A DNA stretch of 64,000 bases from positions 310,001 to 374,000 of the forward strand of contig JAOSKM010000002.1 of NCBI GenBank assembly GCA_027493625.1, given 5' to 3'. The first letter of the stretch is position 1. Each line of letters begins with the position of its first letter. The notes under the pieces are model-generated. The model did no database searches and was not told the origin of the DNA. It saw only the letters and a list, made by a program, of their open reading frames with translations. Positions 36,001-44,869 of the stretch are shown in pieces. The DNA comes from Planctomycetota bacterium. Its GTDB lineage: Bacteria > Planctomycetota > UBA8742 > UBA2392. The translations under genes and the position numbers were made by a program.

Positions 36001-38469
36001 GGGCGGCGCAGGCGTGCAGTTCACGGCCACCAACTTTGTGCCGGCCAACGCGAACCCGGCCGTGACCTGGGAGCTCAGCCCCGGTGTCGGCAGCATCAGC
36101 ATCACGGGTTACTACACACCGCCCGCGACTTCAGCGGCGGTGCAGATCGTCACCGTGACGGCCCGCAGCGCAGTTGACACCAATATCACCGCCAGCGCTA
36201 CCGTAACCGTGAACCCGAATGCCATCACCCCGCCCACCAGCGTGGTGATCAGCCCGGGCGAAGGCATCACGATTTCGCGTACCCAGTACTCCTCACCCAT
36301 CCAGTTCAGCGCGGTGGTCTATCCGACATCTGCCTCCCAGAACGTGACCTGGAGCTTCAGCGGCACCAGCTTCGGCAACCTCGGCTCGAGCGGACTCTAC
36401 ACTCCGGCTCCGACCTCGATCGACCGTTTCGTCACCGTCCGCTGCACGTCCAATGCATCGCCCTACCCCTTTGATGAGGTCACTGTCTGCATTACCGGCG
36501 ACGGCCAGAACTGGTCCGAGATCGGCAACTTCACCATCGGGCGCGGCGATGCCTGTCAGGTCTGGGATCCGACCAACGACCGGCTCTGGGTGGTGGGCGG
36601 CCACAGCGAGACATCTCCCGTCAACCACGACGACGTGCCGCTGTACCTGAGCCTGTCCGGCAGCCCCGCCATCGGCGCCTACTCCGGCATCTCTACGGGC
36701 GCGAATTTCCCCAAGTCGCCAAACTCGATCATGTGTGTGTGCGACGAAGTGACCAAACGCCTGCTCGCCGTTGTGGCCCAGGGCTCCGGTGATACGGTCC
36801 TGGTCTATTCGCTGGACCTGACGAACGTGACGGGCACGACCCCGGCCTCATGGCAGCTCATCGCCGCCGGCGGCAGTAATCACGCACCCAAACTGGGCGG
36901 CACCAACCGCTATCACTGCTGGTGGGATCCCGCTCGCGAAGAGTTGCAGATCATGGGCGACAAGGGCGGCCTGTACCGCTTCGATACCGACCTGACCAGC
37001 GGCACCGCCAACAGCTGGCTCCCTGTGACTACGCTGCAACAGCCGCAACTGGCGCCCTCGGACGTCAACGTGGTCGGGCACACGTTTGACTCCGGTGCCG
37101 GCGTTCACTACTTCGTCGGCGCGGAGAACAGCACGAGCGGAGCGTCCAACAAGGTCTGGGCGGTTGATACGTCCAGCTGGAAATGGACTGTGGTTGCCTC
37201 CGTGGGAAGCCCCCCGGCAACGGGCTGCTCAATCCCAGCGTCTACCATCACTCGGGCAGCATCCACGTGTTCGGCGGGCGCGAAACCGGCAAGACCAACT
37301 ACAACAGCGACCTGTACCGAGTCGACTTCGTAGGCGGCAGCGCGGACTGGACACTTGTTAACCCGGTGAGCCAGCGCCCACTGCCGCGTGGCGACGCCGT
37401 CTTTGCCCGCTGCGACACCCTGGGGTCCTACCTGTTCGGCGGTGAATTGCCCGCCAAGGGCGTATTCGGTGACCTGTGGTCGTTCAACCCGGGTACCGGC
37501 GCTTTTGCACCCGCCGCGGCCGCGAACATCCGGCCCCAGGGGCGCAAGAGCGCGGCCGGCGCCTTCGGTGGGGGTGAGGGCATCATCTACGGCGGGCTGT
37601 GCGACCACGGCGTGAGCAACGAGACATGGGTGGTGACCTTCAGCCAGCTTTCGGGGACGGCATCCTGGACACGCAAGGCGGCCACGGGCGACCTGCCTCC
37701 GGCGTTGTGGGGGGCGGCCGCGGTCTGGGACCCGATCCACAGCCTGTTCGTGATGTACGGCGGCGACCAGTCCAGCACTTCCACTGCCAACACCACGGAC
37801 AAGTGGTGGACCTTCAACCCCACCACCAGCGCCTGGGTCGAACGCGGAAACGGCCCTGGCAAGCGCCGCGAAGCCGCCATGTGCTTCGACGCGGCCAACC
37901 AGAGGGTCTGGATGTTCGGCGGGGTCGACAACAGCGGCAACCGCAAGAACGACCTGTGGTACCTGGACCTGTCATCGGGCCTGCCCGGCAGCTGGGTGCA
38001 GTGCACGACGCTGGTCGGCACGCCGCCTGACTTGCGAATCAACGCCACCATCGGCTTCGACAGCCGCAATGGCCGCCTGCTGGTGTGCGGCGGCAACAGC
38101 AGCGTCTCAGGACCCAACCGCCAGCTGCACGCGTTCACCCCGGTTACCGCCACTACCGGCAACTGGAGCTCACTGAGCGTCGCCAATACCGGCCAGGAAG
38201 AGGACGTGAACCTGAGTGCCGGCGTGTACGACGACGAGTGCAGCCGCATCCTGCATGCGCCAGGCGGCAAGTCCAAGGCGCAGGCGATAGTGGTCGGCAC
38301 CAACGGCCCGATGTGGCACTACCTGGCGTCGCCCGGCGGCATCAATACTTCCGCTGCGACGGGCTTGTACGATCCGGCGACGGGACGATACTACGCCGTG
38401 TTCGGTGAACGTACGATCCTGGGCCGTGCCATCGGCACCAACGCGTTCCGGACGTTCCTGCTGAAATAG
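33035..38469 (+). CDS. Giant lipoprotein with Ig-like and kelch-like repeats (single-base frameshift at 37,210-37,215)
   Basis: About 1,811 residues when one C is added to the C6 run at 37,210-37,215 (join: VVASVGSPP then GNGLLNPSVYHHSGS). ATG at 33,035 follows GGAGG at 6 bases. The signal ends in a lipobox near residue 8-17 (LCLLGCAFLTSGC). Residues ~30-770 hold beta-sandwich repeats of fibronectin/cadherin-like type. Residues ~780-1,150 hold bacterial Ig-like domains, each with the pattern VSPGTA...QFTA...VTWE...GSISITGYYTPPA. Residues ~1,160-1,811 are kelch-like blades (GRGDACQVWDPTNDRLWVVGG, GAFGGGEGIIYGGLC, KNDLWYLDL), forming one or two propellers. Probably anchored to the outer or inner membrane and acting outside the cell. 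Its stop is 3 bases before the kinase gene. Confidence 0.82.
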
Positions 38470-38472
38470 AAC

Positions 38473-41400
38473 ATGAGCGAGCAGCTGGACGACATCTTTC
38501 TGCAACGCGCCCGCGAACGGGGGCTGCTTTCCGAGTCCCAGGTTCGCGGCCTGCGTGCCGAGCTGACCCGGCGCCGACGCCACGAGCCCGACCTCGGCGC
38601 GCACGAACTGGCCGTCGAGCAGGGTCTGCTCGGCGTTGAGGCGGCACTGGCAATCCTGGATGCTGGGCCCGAAGACACCATCGCCGACCTGACCGCCCGC
38701 ATCAGCGACGGCGGCCTGAAGCCGGTGCTCGAGCCCGACCTGCTTGAGCAGGATACATCCGGCGGCCGCGGCACCACCGAGCGTTTCGCGGCGCTCACGG
38801 ACATCGAGCTGGACCCGCAGGATGAGCAGTTCGATGAAGTGCCTCGCCTCGTCGAGCCGCTGGCGCCCAGCTACGCGGTTGCCGATTCGGGCGCCAGCGA
38901 CAGCCACCTCGAGATGGAGCTTCCGCCGCCCGGCTCGGCCAGCGGCGACAGCCTGTTCGAGGAAAACGACTCCGAGCAGATCCCCGCCCTCGACACCGAG
39001 TTCGAGCAGCCCCAGATCATCGGCGAAAAGACCCCCACCATGGGCTTTAACGCCGGCCGCGCGCTGCAGCCCGCCGAGGTGCACGACACCATCATCGGCG
39101 ACATCGACTCCGCGCTGCAGAACCTGGAGGCCGATGACCTCGACATCGGCGACCTGGAAGGCATCGAGCAGGAGGAAGAGGAAGTCCTGGCGGCGGATGC
39201 GCCGGCCCCCGGCTCCGGCGATACTTTCGTAGAGGACCAGCTGCGCCCGCGCCAGAAAGACACCGAGCGCTTCGAGACCGCCCGCAGAGCCGACCCCGGC
39301 CGCACGGCCAGCGACACCGCGCTGGGCATCAGCGGTATCCGTGGCGATGCCGTCCCGGAGCCCGCCCCCGCCTTCGAGATGCGTGCCAGCAAAGGCGCTA
39401 CGGACGACTTCGCGGCCTTCGGGGACGATGATTCCTCCCATGCCGAGGAGTCGGATGAGACCTCCGTGCGCATGGTCGACAGCGCCGTCAACGAGGTGAT
39501 GGAGCAGGCCGACGACGGTTACTTCGGCCCGCCCGTGGACCTCACCATCACGCCGCCCGAGCTGCTGGAAGATTCCATCGCGCCGCCCAGGCCCGCCGAC
39601 GGCAGCACGCTGTTCGACTCGGAGAGCCTCAAGGCCGCGGTTGGCGCCGGCGCTGAAGATGACGATCAGGATTTCGTCGCCACCACGCCGCCCCAGGCCC
39701 CGGCCGAGCGCAGGCCCACCCGCGAGATCACCGACGACTCGGACATCGAGGCAGGCGTCACCGTGCCGGGCGAGTTCCCCACCGACGCCAGCACGGTGTA
39801 CGACGACAGCAACGTCAGCCTTGAGGACGTCACGGACGAATCCGAGGTCACCACCGGCAGCCGCACCCAATTCGCGACCGGCGAGCAGGCGCGCCCGGGC
39901 CTGCGTGACCGCTCCGAGAGCAAGCTGGGAGTCGAAAGCAACATCACGCGCGACTCCGACGTGGTGACAGGCCAGGAGATGACCCTGGCCGACCTGCGCG
40001 CCCAGATGGGACTGGGCCAGGGCGTCAAGATCGGCGCCGGCGAAGGTGCCATGGGCCGCCTGAAGGGCGGCAAGAAGAAGCGCTACTCGGTGATCCGCGA
40101 AATCGCCCGCGGCGGCATGGGCAAGGTAATCGAGGTCGAGGACAACGACCTGCGCCGCAGCGTCGCGCTGAAGGTACTGCGCAAGGAGATGCTCGACCGC
40201 AAAGACCTGGTCGAGAGATTCCTCGAGGAAGCCCAGATCACCGGCCAGCTCGAACATCCCAACATCGTGCCCGTGCACGAAATCGGCGTGGACGGCCGCG
40301 GCAACCTGTACTTCACCATGAAGCTGGTGGAGGGCGAAGAGCTGTCCAGCATCATCAAGAGACTGCGCAAGAACGACCCCAGCGCCCAGCAGGCCTTCCC
40401 GGTCAGCCGCCTGGTGGACATCTTCATCAAGGTCTGCGAAGGCGTGGCGTTCGCCCACAGCCGCGGCGTGATCCACCGCGACCTGAAGCCCGCCAACATC
40501 ATGGTCGGGCGCTTCGGCGAAGTGCAGATCATGGACTGGGGTGTCGCCAAGATCGTCGGGCGCAAGGAAGACACCGCCGACCGCGAGGTGCGTTCCGACC
40601 GCCAGGACGACGACGCCGCGCGCACCATGGCGGGCAGCATCCTGGGCACGCCCAGCTACATGTCGCCCGAGCAGGCCCGCGGCGAAGTCAACACCATGGG
40701 CCCGGAAAGCGACGTGTTCAGCCTGGGCGTGATCCTGTACGAGCTGCTGTGCCTGGTCACGCCCTGGACCGCGCAGACCAGCGCCCAGGTGCTGGACCAG
40801 GTCAAGAGCTTCGAGCCCGAGCCGCCCGCCAAACGCACGCCCGAGCGAAAGATACCGCCTGAGCTCGAGCAGCTCGCGATGAAGTGCATCATCAAGCAGC
40901 CCCACAAGCGCGTCCGCAGCGCCCAGGAGCTGATCGACGACCTGCGCGCCTGGCAGGAAGGGCGCACCCTGGCGGCCGTCGAGTATTCGCTGGGCCAGTT
41001 GATCGGCAAGTGGATCGCCCGCCACAAGGTCGGGCTGATCATGGTGCTGCTGGTGATCGGCGCGCTCAGCGTGGGTGGTGTGCTCGCCTACAACGCAGCC
41101 CAGCAGGCCGCGGTCGACCGCGCCAACCAGCTGGTGGCGGAAGCCGACCAGGACGCCGCCGGCGCCCGCAGCGCGCTGAGCGCGCAGTCTTACGAAAGGG
41201 CGGACAAGCTGGCCCAGGAAGCGATCCGCAAGTACGACTCGGCCATCCTGACCCTGGGCGAAGACGAAGACGCCCTGGCGGCAAGGCAGGCCGCGAACAA
41301 CGTCAGCAGCGAAGCGCGCGTGGCGATCACCATTGCCGAGAAAGAGCGCCAGCGCGCCGAGCAGCAGAAACAGGCCGAGCAGGACTTCGATCAGGCCCTG

Positions 41401-43176
41401 CAGACCGCCAACCAGGCCCTCGCCGACGCGCGCGCCGCCGAAACCGCCGGCGAGACGGCCGCCCGCCAGCGCCAGCTTTACGAGGACGCCCAGGACCGCT
41501 ACCGCCAGGTGCAGGCCATCAAGCTCACCGGCCGCGACGACGACAAGGCCCAGGTGGTGCAGGCGCTGGGTGAGATCGGCGGCTGGCTGAAGGCCTTCGA
41601 GGACCGGCGCAAGGCGGAGGAAGAGCTGAACAAGCTGCGCGGCCTGGTGGAGGGCGCCCGCAAAGAGCACGAGGCTGCCGGCAACCTGACCGCGGAACAA
41701 TACGGCCAGGCATCCCAGAAGCTGGTGCAGGTGATCAGCGTGTGCGACCAGGCCCTCGCGGTGAACGTGGCCGGCGCCGCGGGCGACAAGCTGCGCGGGG
41801 ATGCGCTCGATATCAAGGCGCAGGCGGCGCTGGACTTCGCCACACGCGCCATGGACGGCGGCCATTACGACGTGGCCGACCTGATGCTGAACACGGCGCT
41901 GGGCACCGGGCGCCTGCAGGAAAAGCTGGCGGCGGCGCGCACGGTGCTGGACAAGAAAATCGAAGAGCAGTCACGCTTCACGCGCCTGCTGCAGGGCGCG
42001 CGCCAGCGCATCGCGGAACGCAGCTGGGTGCTGGCGCAGTCGGACATCCAGGCGGCGCTCAAGGAAGCCGAGACCAGCCAGTACGCCACGGACAAGGACC
42101 GCGCCGAGCTGCAGCGCATGATGCAGCTGGCCCGCCTCGAGGAATTGCGCGCCGGCGACGTGCGAGCAAAGACCGGCGAAGAACTGAGCCGCGTGCTGGA
42201 CGGGTATGCCGCGCTGCTGCCCGACCTGACCGACCCGGACTACAACACCCGCGCCCTTACGTACCAGGACGAAGTGATCGCACGCCTGGGCAGCACGCTG
42301 TACAACGAAGGCCTGGCCGCCGAGGACGACCGCGTGAAGGGCGAGCTGTTCGAGCGCGCCCTCGAGTTCACCCGCGACAAGGCCATCATCGCCGACATCA
42401 ACGCGCAACTGATGGACATCAAGATGCGCGTGGCCCTGAAGCAGGTGTCTGAAGACCTGGTGCTGCTGCCGCGCGGCAGCTTCCTGGTGGGCAGCAACCG
42501 CGAGGGCGACAACAACCCGCAGCGCGTGTTTGAGCTCAGCAGTTTCGTCTTCATAGACAAGTACCTGGTCACCAACGAGCAGTTCAAGCAGTTCATCGAC
42601 GACGGCGGTTACGCCAACACTGCGCTCTGGCCGGAAGAAGTGGTGCCGTACCTCAGCCTGTTCGTCGATGCCACCGGCTCGCCCGGCCCGGCCTCGTGGT
42701 CCAAGGGCGGCTTTGACCCTTCGCTGGCCAAGCACCCGGTCACGGGCCTCAGCTGGTATGAGGCGGCGGCCTACGCGAAATGGGTCGGCAAGCGCCTGCC
42801 TGCACCGGACGAATGGGAAGTGGCGGCGGGCGCCCCGCGTACCGATGACGCCGCCGAAAGCGGAGACTATCCCTTCGGCGCCCGCGAAGACGGCCCCGCG
42901 GACGGCGTGAGTGAGCCGCGCGAGGTCGGCACCACGGAGTGGGACCGCAGCGTGCTGGGCGTGCGCGACCTGGGCAGCAACGTGGCGGAGTGGACCGCGC
43001 AGCGAGAGGAGAACCGCGCCGTGGTGAAAGGCGCCGAGCCGGGTCTGCGCCCCGAGCTGTTCTTCCGCTATGCGCGTCGCGCCAAGCACAGCGTGGGGCA
43101 GTTGCTCGACCGCTCAACGGGGCGCGGCTTCCGCTGCGCCAAGGATTTCGAACTTTCCGAGGATGGTGATGACTAG
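38473..43176 (+). CDS. Giant Ser/Thr kinase with C-terminal sulfatase-modifying-factor (FGE) domain
   Basis: A 1,567-residue protein. Residues 1-90 are helical; ~90-530 are acidic, low-complexity and probably disordered. Residues ~537-815 are a Hanks-type kinase: glycine loop EIARGGMGKVIEV, Lys in VALKVL, HRDLKPANI near residue 666, and MDWGVAK in place of DFG (DWG is common in planctomycete kinases). A single membrane helix follows near residue 852 (VGLIMVLLVIGALSVGGVLA). Residues ~870-1,320 are a long helical/coiled-coil stretch, outside the membrane. Residues ~1,330-1,560 are an FGE/SUMF1-type fold (LPRGSFLVGSN, VTGLSWYEAAAYAKWVG, GSNVAEWT, GRGFRCAKDFE). Starts 3 bases after the Ig/kelch stop. 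Kinase activity is expected; whether FGE acts on sulfatases is not known. Confidence 0.9.
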   Translation: MSEQLDDIFLQRARERGLLSESQVRGLRAELTRRRRHEPDLGAHELAVEQGLLGVEAALAILDAGPEDTIADLTARISDGGLKPVLEPDLLEQDTSGGRGTTERFAALTDIELDPQDEQFDEVPRLVEPLAPSYAVADSGASDSHLEMELPPPGSASGDSLFEENDSEQIPALDTEFEQPQIIGEKTPTMGFNAGRALQPAEVHDTIIGDIDSALQNLEADDLDIGDLEGIEQEEEEVLAADAPAPGSGDTFVEDQLRPRQKDTERFETARRADPGRTASDTALGISGIRGDAVPEPAPAFEMRASKGATDDFAAFGDDDSSHAEESDETSVRMVDSAVNEVMEQADDGYFGPPVDLTITPPELLEDSIAPPRPADGSTLFDSESLKAAVGAGAEDDDQDFVATTPPQAPAERRPTREITDDSDIEAGVTVPGEFPTDASTVYDDSNVSLEDVTDESEVTTGSRTQFATGEQARPGLRDRSESKLGVESNITRDSDVVTGQEMTLADLRAQMGLGQGVKIGAGEGAMGRLKGGKKKRYSVIREIARGGMGKVIEVEDNDLRRSVALKVLRKEMLDRKDLVERFLEEAQITGQLEHPNIVPVHEIGVDGRGNLYFTMKLVEGEELSSIIKRLRKNDPSAQQAFPVSRLVDIFIKVCEGVAFAHSRGVIHRDLKPANIMVGRFGEVQIMDWGVAKIVGRKEDTADREVRSDRQDDDAARTMAGSILGTPSYMSPEQARGEVNTMGPESDVFSLGVILYELLCLVTPWTAQTSAQVLDQVKSFEPEPPAKRTPERKIPPELEQLAMKCIIKQPHKRVRSAQELIDDLRAWQEGRTLAAVEYSLGQLIGKWIARHKVGLIMVLLVIGALSVGGVLAYNAAQQAAVDRANQLVAEADQDAAGARSALSAQSYERADKLAQEAIRKYDSAILTLGEDEDALAARQAANNVSSEARVAITIAEKERQRAEQQKQAEQDFDQALQTANQALADARAAETAGETAARQRQLYEDAQDRYRQVQAIKLTGRDDDKAQVVQALGEIGGWLKAFEDRRKAEEELNKLRGLVEGARKEHEAAGNLTAEQYGQASQKLVQVISVCDQALAVNVAGAAGDKLRGDALDIKAQAALDFATRAMDGGHYDVADLMLNTALGTGRLQEKLAAARTVLDKKIEEQSRFTRLLQGARQRIAERSWVLAQSDIQAALKEAETSQYATDKDRAELQRMMQLARLEELRAGDVRAKTGEELSRVLDGYAALLPDLTDPDYNTRALTYQDEVIARLGSTLYNEGLAAEDDRVKGELFERALEFTRDKAIIADINAQLMDIKMRVALKQVSEDLVLLPRGSFLVGSNREGDNNPQRVFELSSFVFIDKYLVTNEQFKQFIDDGGYANTALWPEEVVPYLSLFVDATGSPGPASWSKGGFDPSLAKHPVTGLSWYEAAAYAKWVGKRLPAPDEWEVAAGAPRTDDAAESGDYPFGAREDGPADGVSEPREVGTTEWDRSVLGVRDLGSNVAEWTAQREENRAVVKGAEPGLRPELFFRYARRAKHSVGQLLDRSTGRGFRCAKDFELSEDGDD

Positions 43177-43224
43177 TGCGCGAGAGGTCAGAGGTCGGAG
43201 GTCAGAAGTCAGGGAACTGCCAGC
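43177..43224. repeat. Short degenerate tandem repeat between kinase and caspase-like genes
   Basis: AGGTCAGAGGTCGGAGGTC and AGAAGTCAGGG words repeat at 7-8 base spacing, the same style as the spacers after other genes here. Confidence 0.6.
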
Positions 43225-44859
43225 GTGTGGACCGGCAGGTTCTTCCTTGGCCTCTGGCCTCTGGCCTCCATCCTCCTGGTTCTCACGGCGTGCAGCAACG
43301 TCGAGGTGCCCGACCTCGATGCCGACGTGAAGAACGAGCAGATCATCCCCCAGGGCTGGCAGCCGCTTGCGCTGCGCGTGGGCCTGGCCCCCTTTCGCAG
43401 CGCGCTTGAACTTGACGAGAAACGCTACAACGTCGAGGACACCAAGCGCTGGGTTCTGACGCCCGACGAGGCCCGCCTCAACGGCGCCGAAGGCCTGCAC
43501 CGCAAACTGCTGGACACGTTCCGCAAGTACCGCATGTTCGAGCGTATCGACGCCATCGAGGGCGCCACGCCCGACACCCCACGCGCCGAGCTGCAGGCCG
43601 CGGCCCTGCGCCAGGGGCTGGATGTCGTGATCGTGCCGACGCTCAAGCGCCACGACGTCGGATACGTGGACAGCAACGGCGCCTACGGCTGGAACATGTT
43701 CGTGTGGTGGATGGTCAGCCCCATCTTCAGCTGGTGGATCGCCGACGAGGACTTCGACGCCAACCTGCATGTTGATTTGCGCATGTACCCGACCACCCGT
43801 GACCTCGAGCTGGGCTCCAAGCGCCTGCAGCCGCCGGAAACCGTGGTGCGCAGCCTCGACGACTGGGATGAGGGCTTCAACCTGTTCAGCATCTACAGCA
43901 CGCCCAGCCATTTCGACGTCGAGAACTGGACCCGCATCGGCGGGCTGCTGATGCCGATTGCCGAGAACGAAGCCCAGAAAGCGGCCCTGCGCTACGTGAC
44001 CGGCGACCTGGCCAGGGAAGTCAAGCGAGAACAGTTCCTGGAGGGCATCCGCCGGCGCGTCGCCCTGGTGGTGGGCGTGGACGGCAACGGCCAGCCGCCC
44101 GTGCCGCTCAGCCGCTATGCGGCCAAGGACGCGGAATCGTTCGCCGTGCAGCTGCTCGAGGCGCAGAACGCCGGTGTGCCGGAGGGCGCGCTGCGCACGG
44201 TGATCGGCGCCCGCGCCAGCAAGCGCGCCGTGCTGTCGGCAGCCGAGGAGCTGTCGCCCCTGGCGCGGTACAACGACGACGTCTACCTGGTGTTCAGCGG
44301 CGTCGGCACGCTGGACGAAAACCTGCAGCCCTCGCTGGTGCTGGCACAGCCGGCCGGCGCCCGCAAGCTGGAAACCGTGACGCTGCAGGAAACGGTGGAC
44401 GCGCTGCTCAAGAACAACCCGCGCACGCTGACGCTGGTGCTGGACTGCGCGTTTGTGGCGCCCGGCAACCGGCGCTGCGCGGCCACCGAGGCGCAGCTGA
44501 CCGCCCTGCGCGAAGCCAAGCGCACGGGCAGCCTGCTGGCGCCGATCATTGCCGGCGTGGAGGCGCGGGGCACCCGCTGCATCGTGCTCAGCGCCACGGA
44601 CGCCGCGCTCAGCGACAATCACATGGAAGCGCTTGAGATTGACGACCTGAACCACGGCTTGTTTTCCAGCTTCGCGCTGGAGGCTCTGGCAGGCGAGGCC
44701 GACACGAACCGCGACCGCCTGGTCAGCGCTGACGAGTTCCGGAAGTACGTGGGCGAGAAGGTCAGCCACATCGCCGCGCTGGAGGGCAAGTCCCAGACCG
44801 GCTGGTTCCACATCAACCCGGAGCGCGCATCCTACGCCCTGCCCTCGTGGCGACAGTAG
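43225..44859 (+). CDS. Caspase-fold (peptidase C14-like) lipoprotein, probably catalytically inactive, with EF-hand motif
   Basis: A 544-residue protein with start GTG at 43,225. The signal ends in a lipobox (VLTACSN near residue 23). Residues ~45-265 are unassigned, alpha/beta-like. Residues ~275-470 resemble a caspase p20 core: RRVALVVGVDGNG, then a strand YLVFSGVGTLDE near residue 353 where the catalytic His (usually SGHG) is Val, and LVLDCAFVAPG near residue 405 where the usual DACHSG is rearranged, Cys one position early. Near residue 490 ADTNRDRLVSADEF forms a canonical EF-hand loop, as in other bacterial caspase-like proteins. It lies 48 bases after the kinase in the same direction. 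The fold call is by pattern; loss of catalysis is inferred. Confidence 0.75.
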   Translation: MWTGRFFLGLWPLASILLVLTACSNVEVPDLDADVKNEQIIPQGWQPLALRVGLAPFRSALELDEKRYNVEDTKRWVLTPDEARLNGAEGLHRKLLDTFRKYRMFERIDAIEGATPDTPRAELQAAALRQGLDVVIVPTLKRHDVGYVDSNGAYGWNMFVWWMVSPIFSWWIADEDFDANLHVDLRMYPTTRDLELGSKRLQPPETVVRSLDDWDEGFNLFSIYSTPSHFDVENWTRIGGLLMPIAENEAQKAALRYVTGDLAREVKREQFLEGIRRRVALVVGVDGNGQPPVPLSRYAAKDAESFAVQLLEAQNAGVPEGALRTVIGARASKRAVLSAAEELSPLARYNDDVYLVFSGVGTLDENLQPSLVLAQPAGARKLETVTLQETVDALLKNNPRTLTLVLDCAFVAPGNRRCAATEAQLTALREAKRTGSLLAPIIAGVEARGTRCIVLSATDAALSDNHMEALEIDDLNHGLFSSFALEALAGEADTNRDRLVSADEFRKYVGEKVSHIAALEGKSQTGWFHINPERASYALPSWRQ

Positions 44860-44869
44860 CGCTTCAAGG

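Noticed and set aside
38170-41865. 1,231-residue open frame opposite the kinase-FGE gene
   Set aside because: It is antisense to a gene with clear kinase motifs. Long antisense frames are common in GC-rich DNA with strong third-position GC; the protein is His/Gln/Val-rich without any domain.
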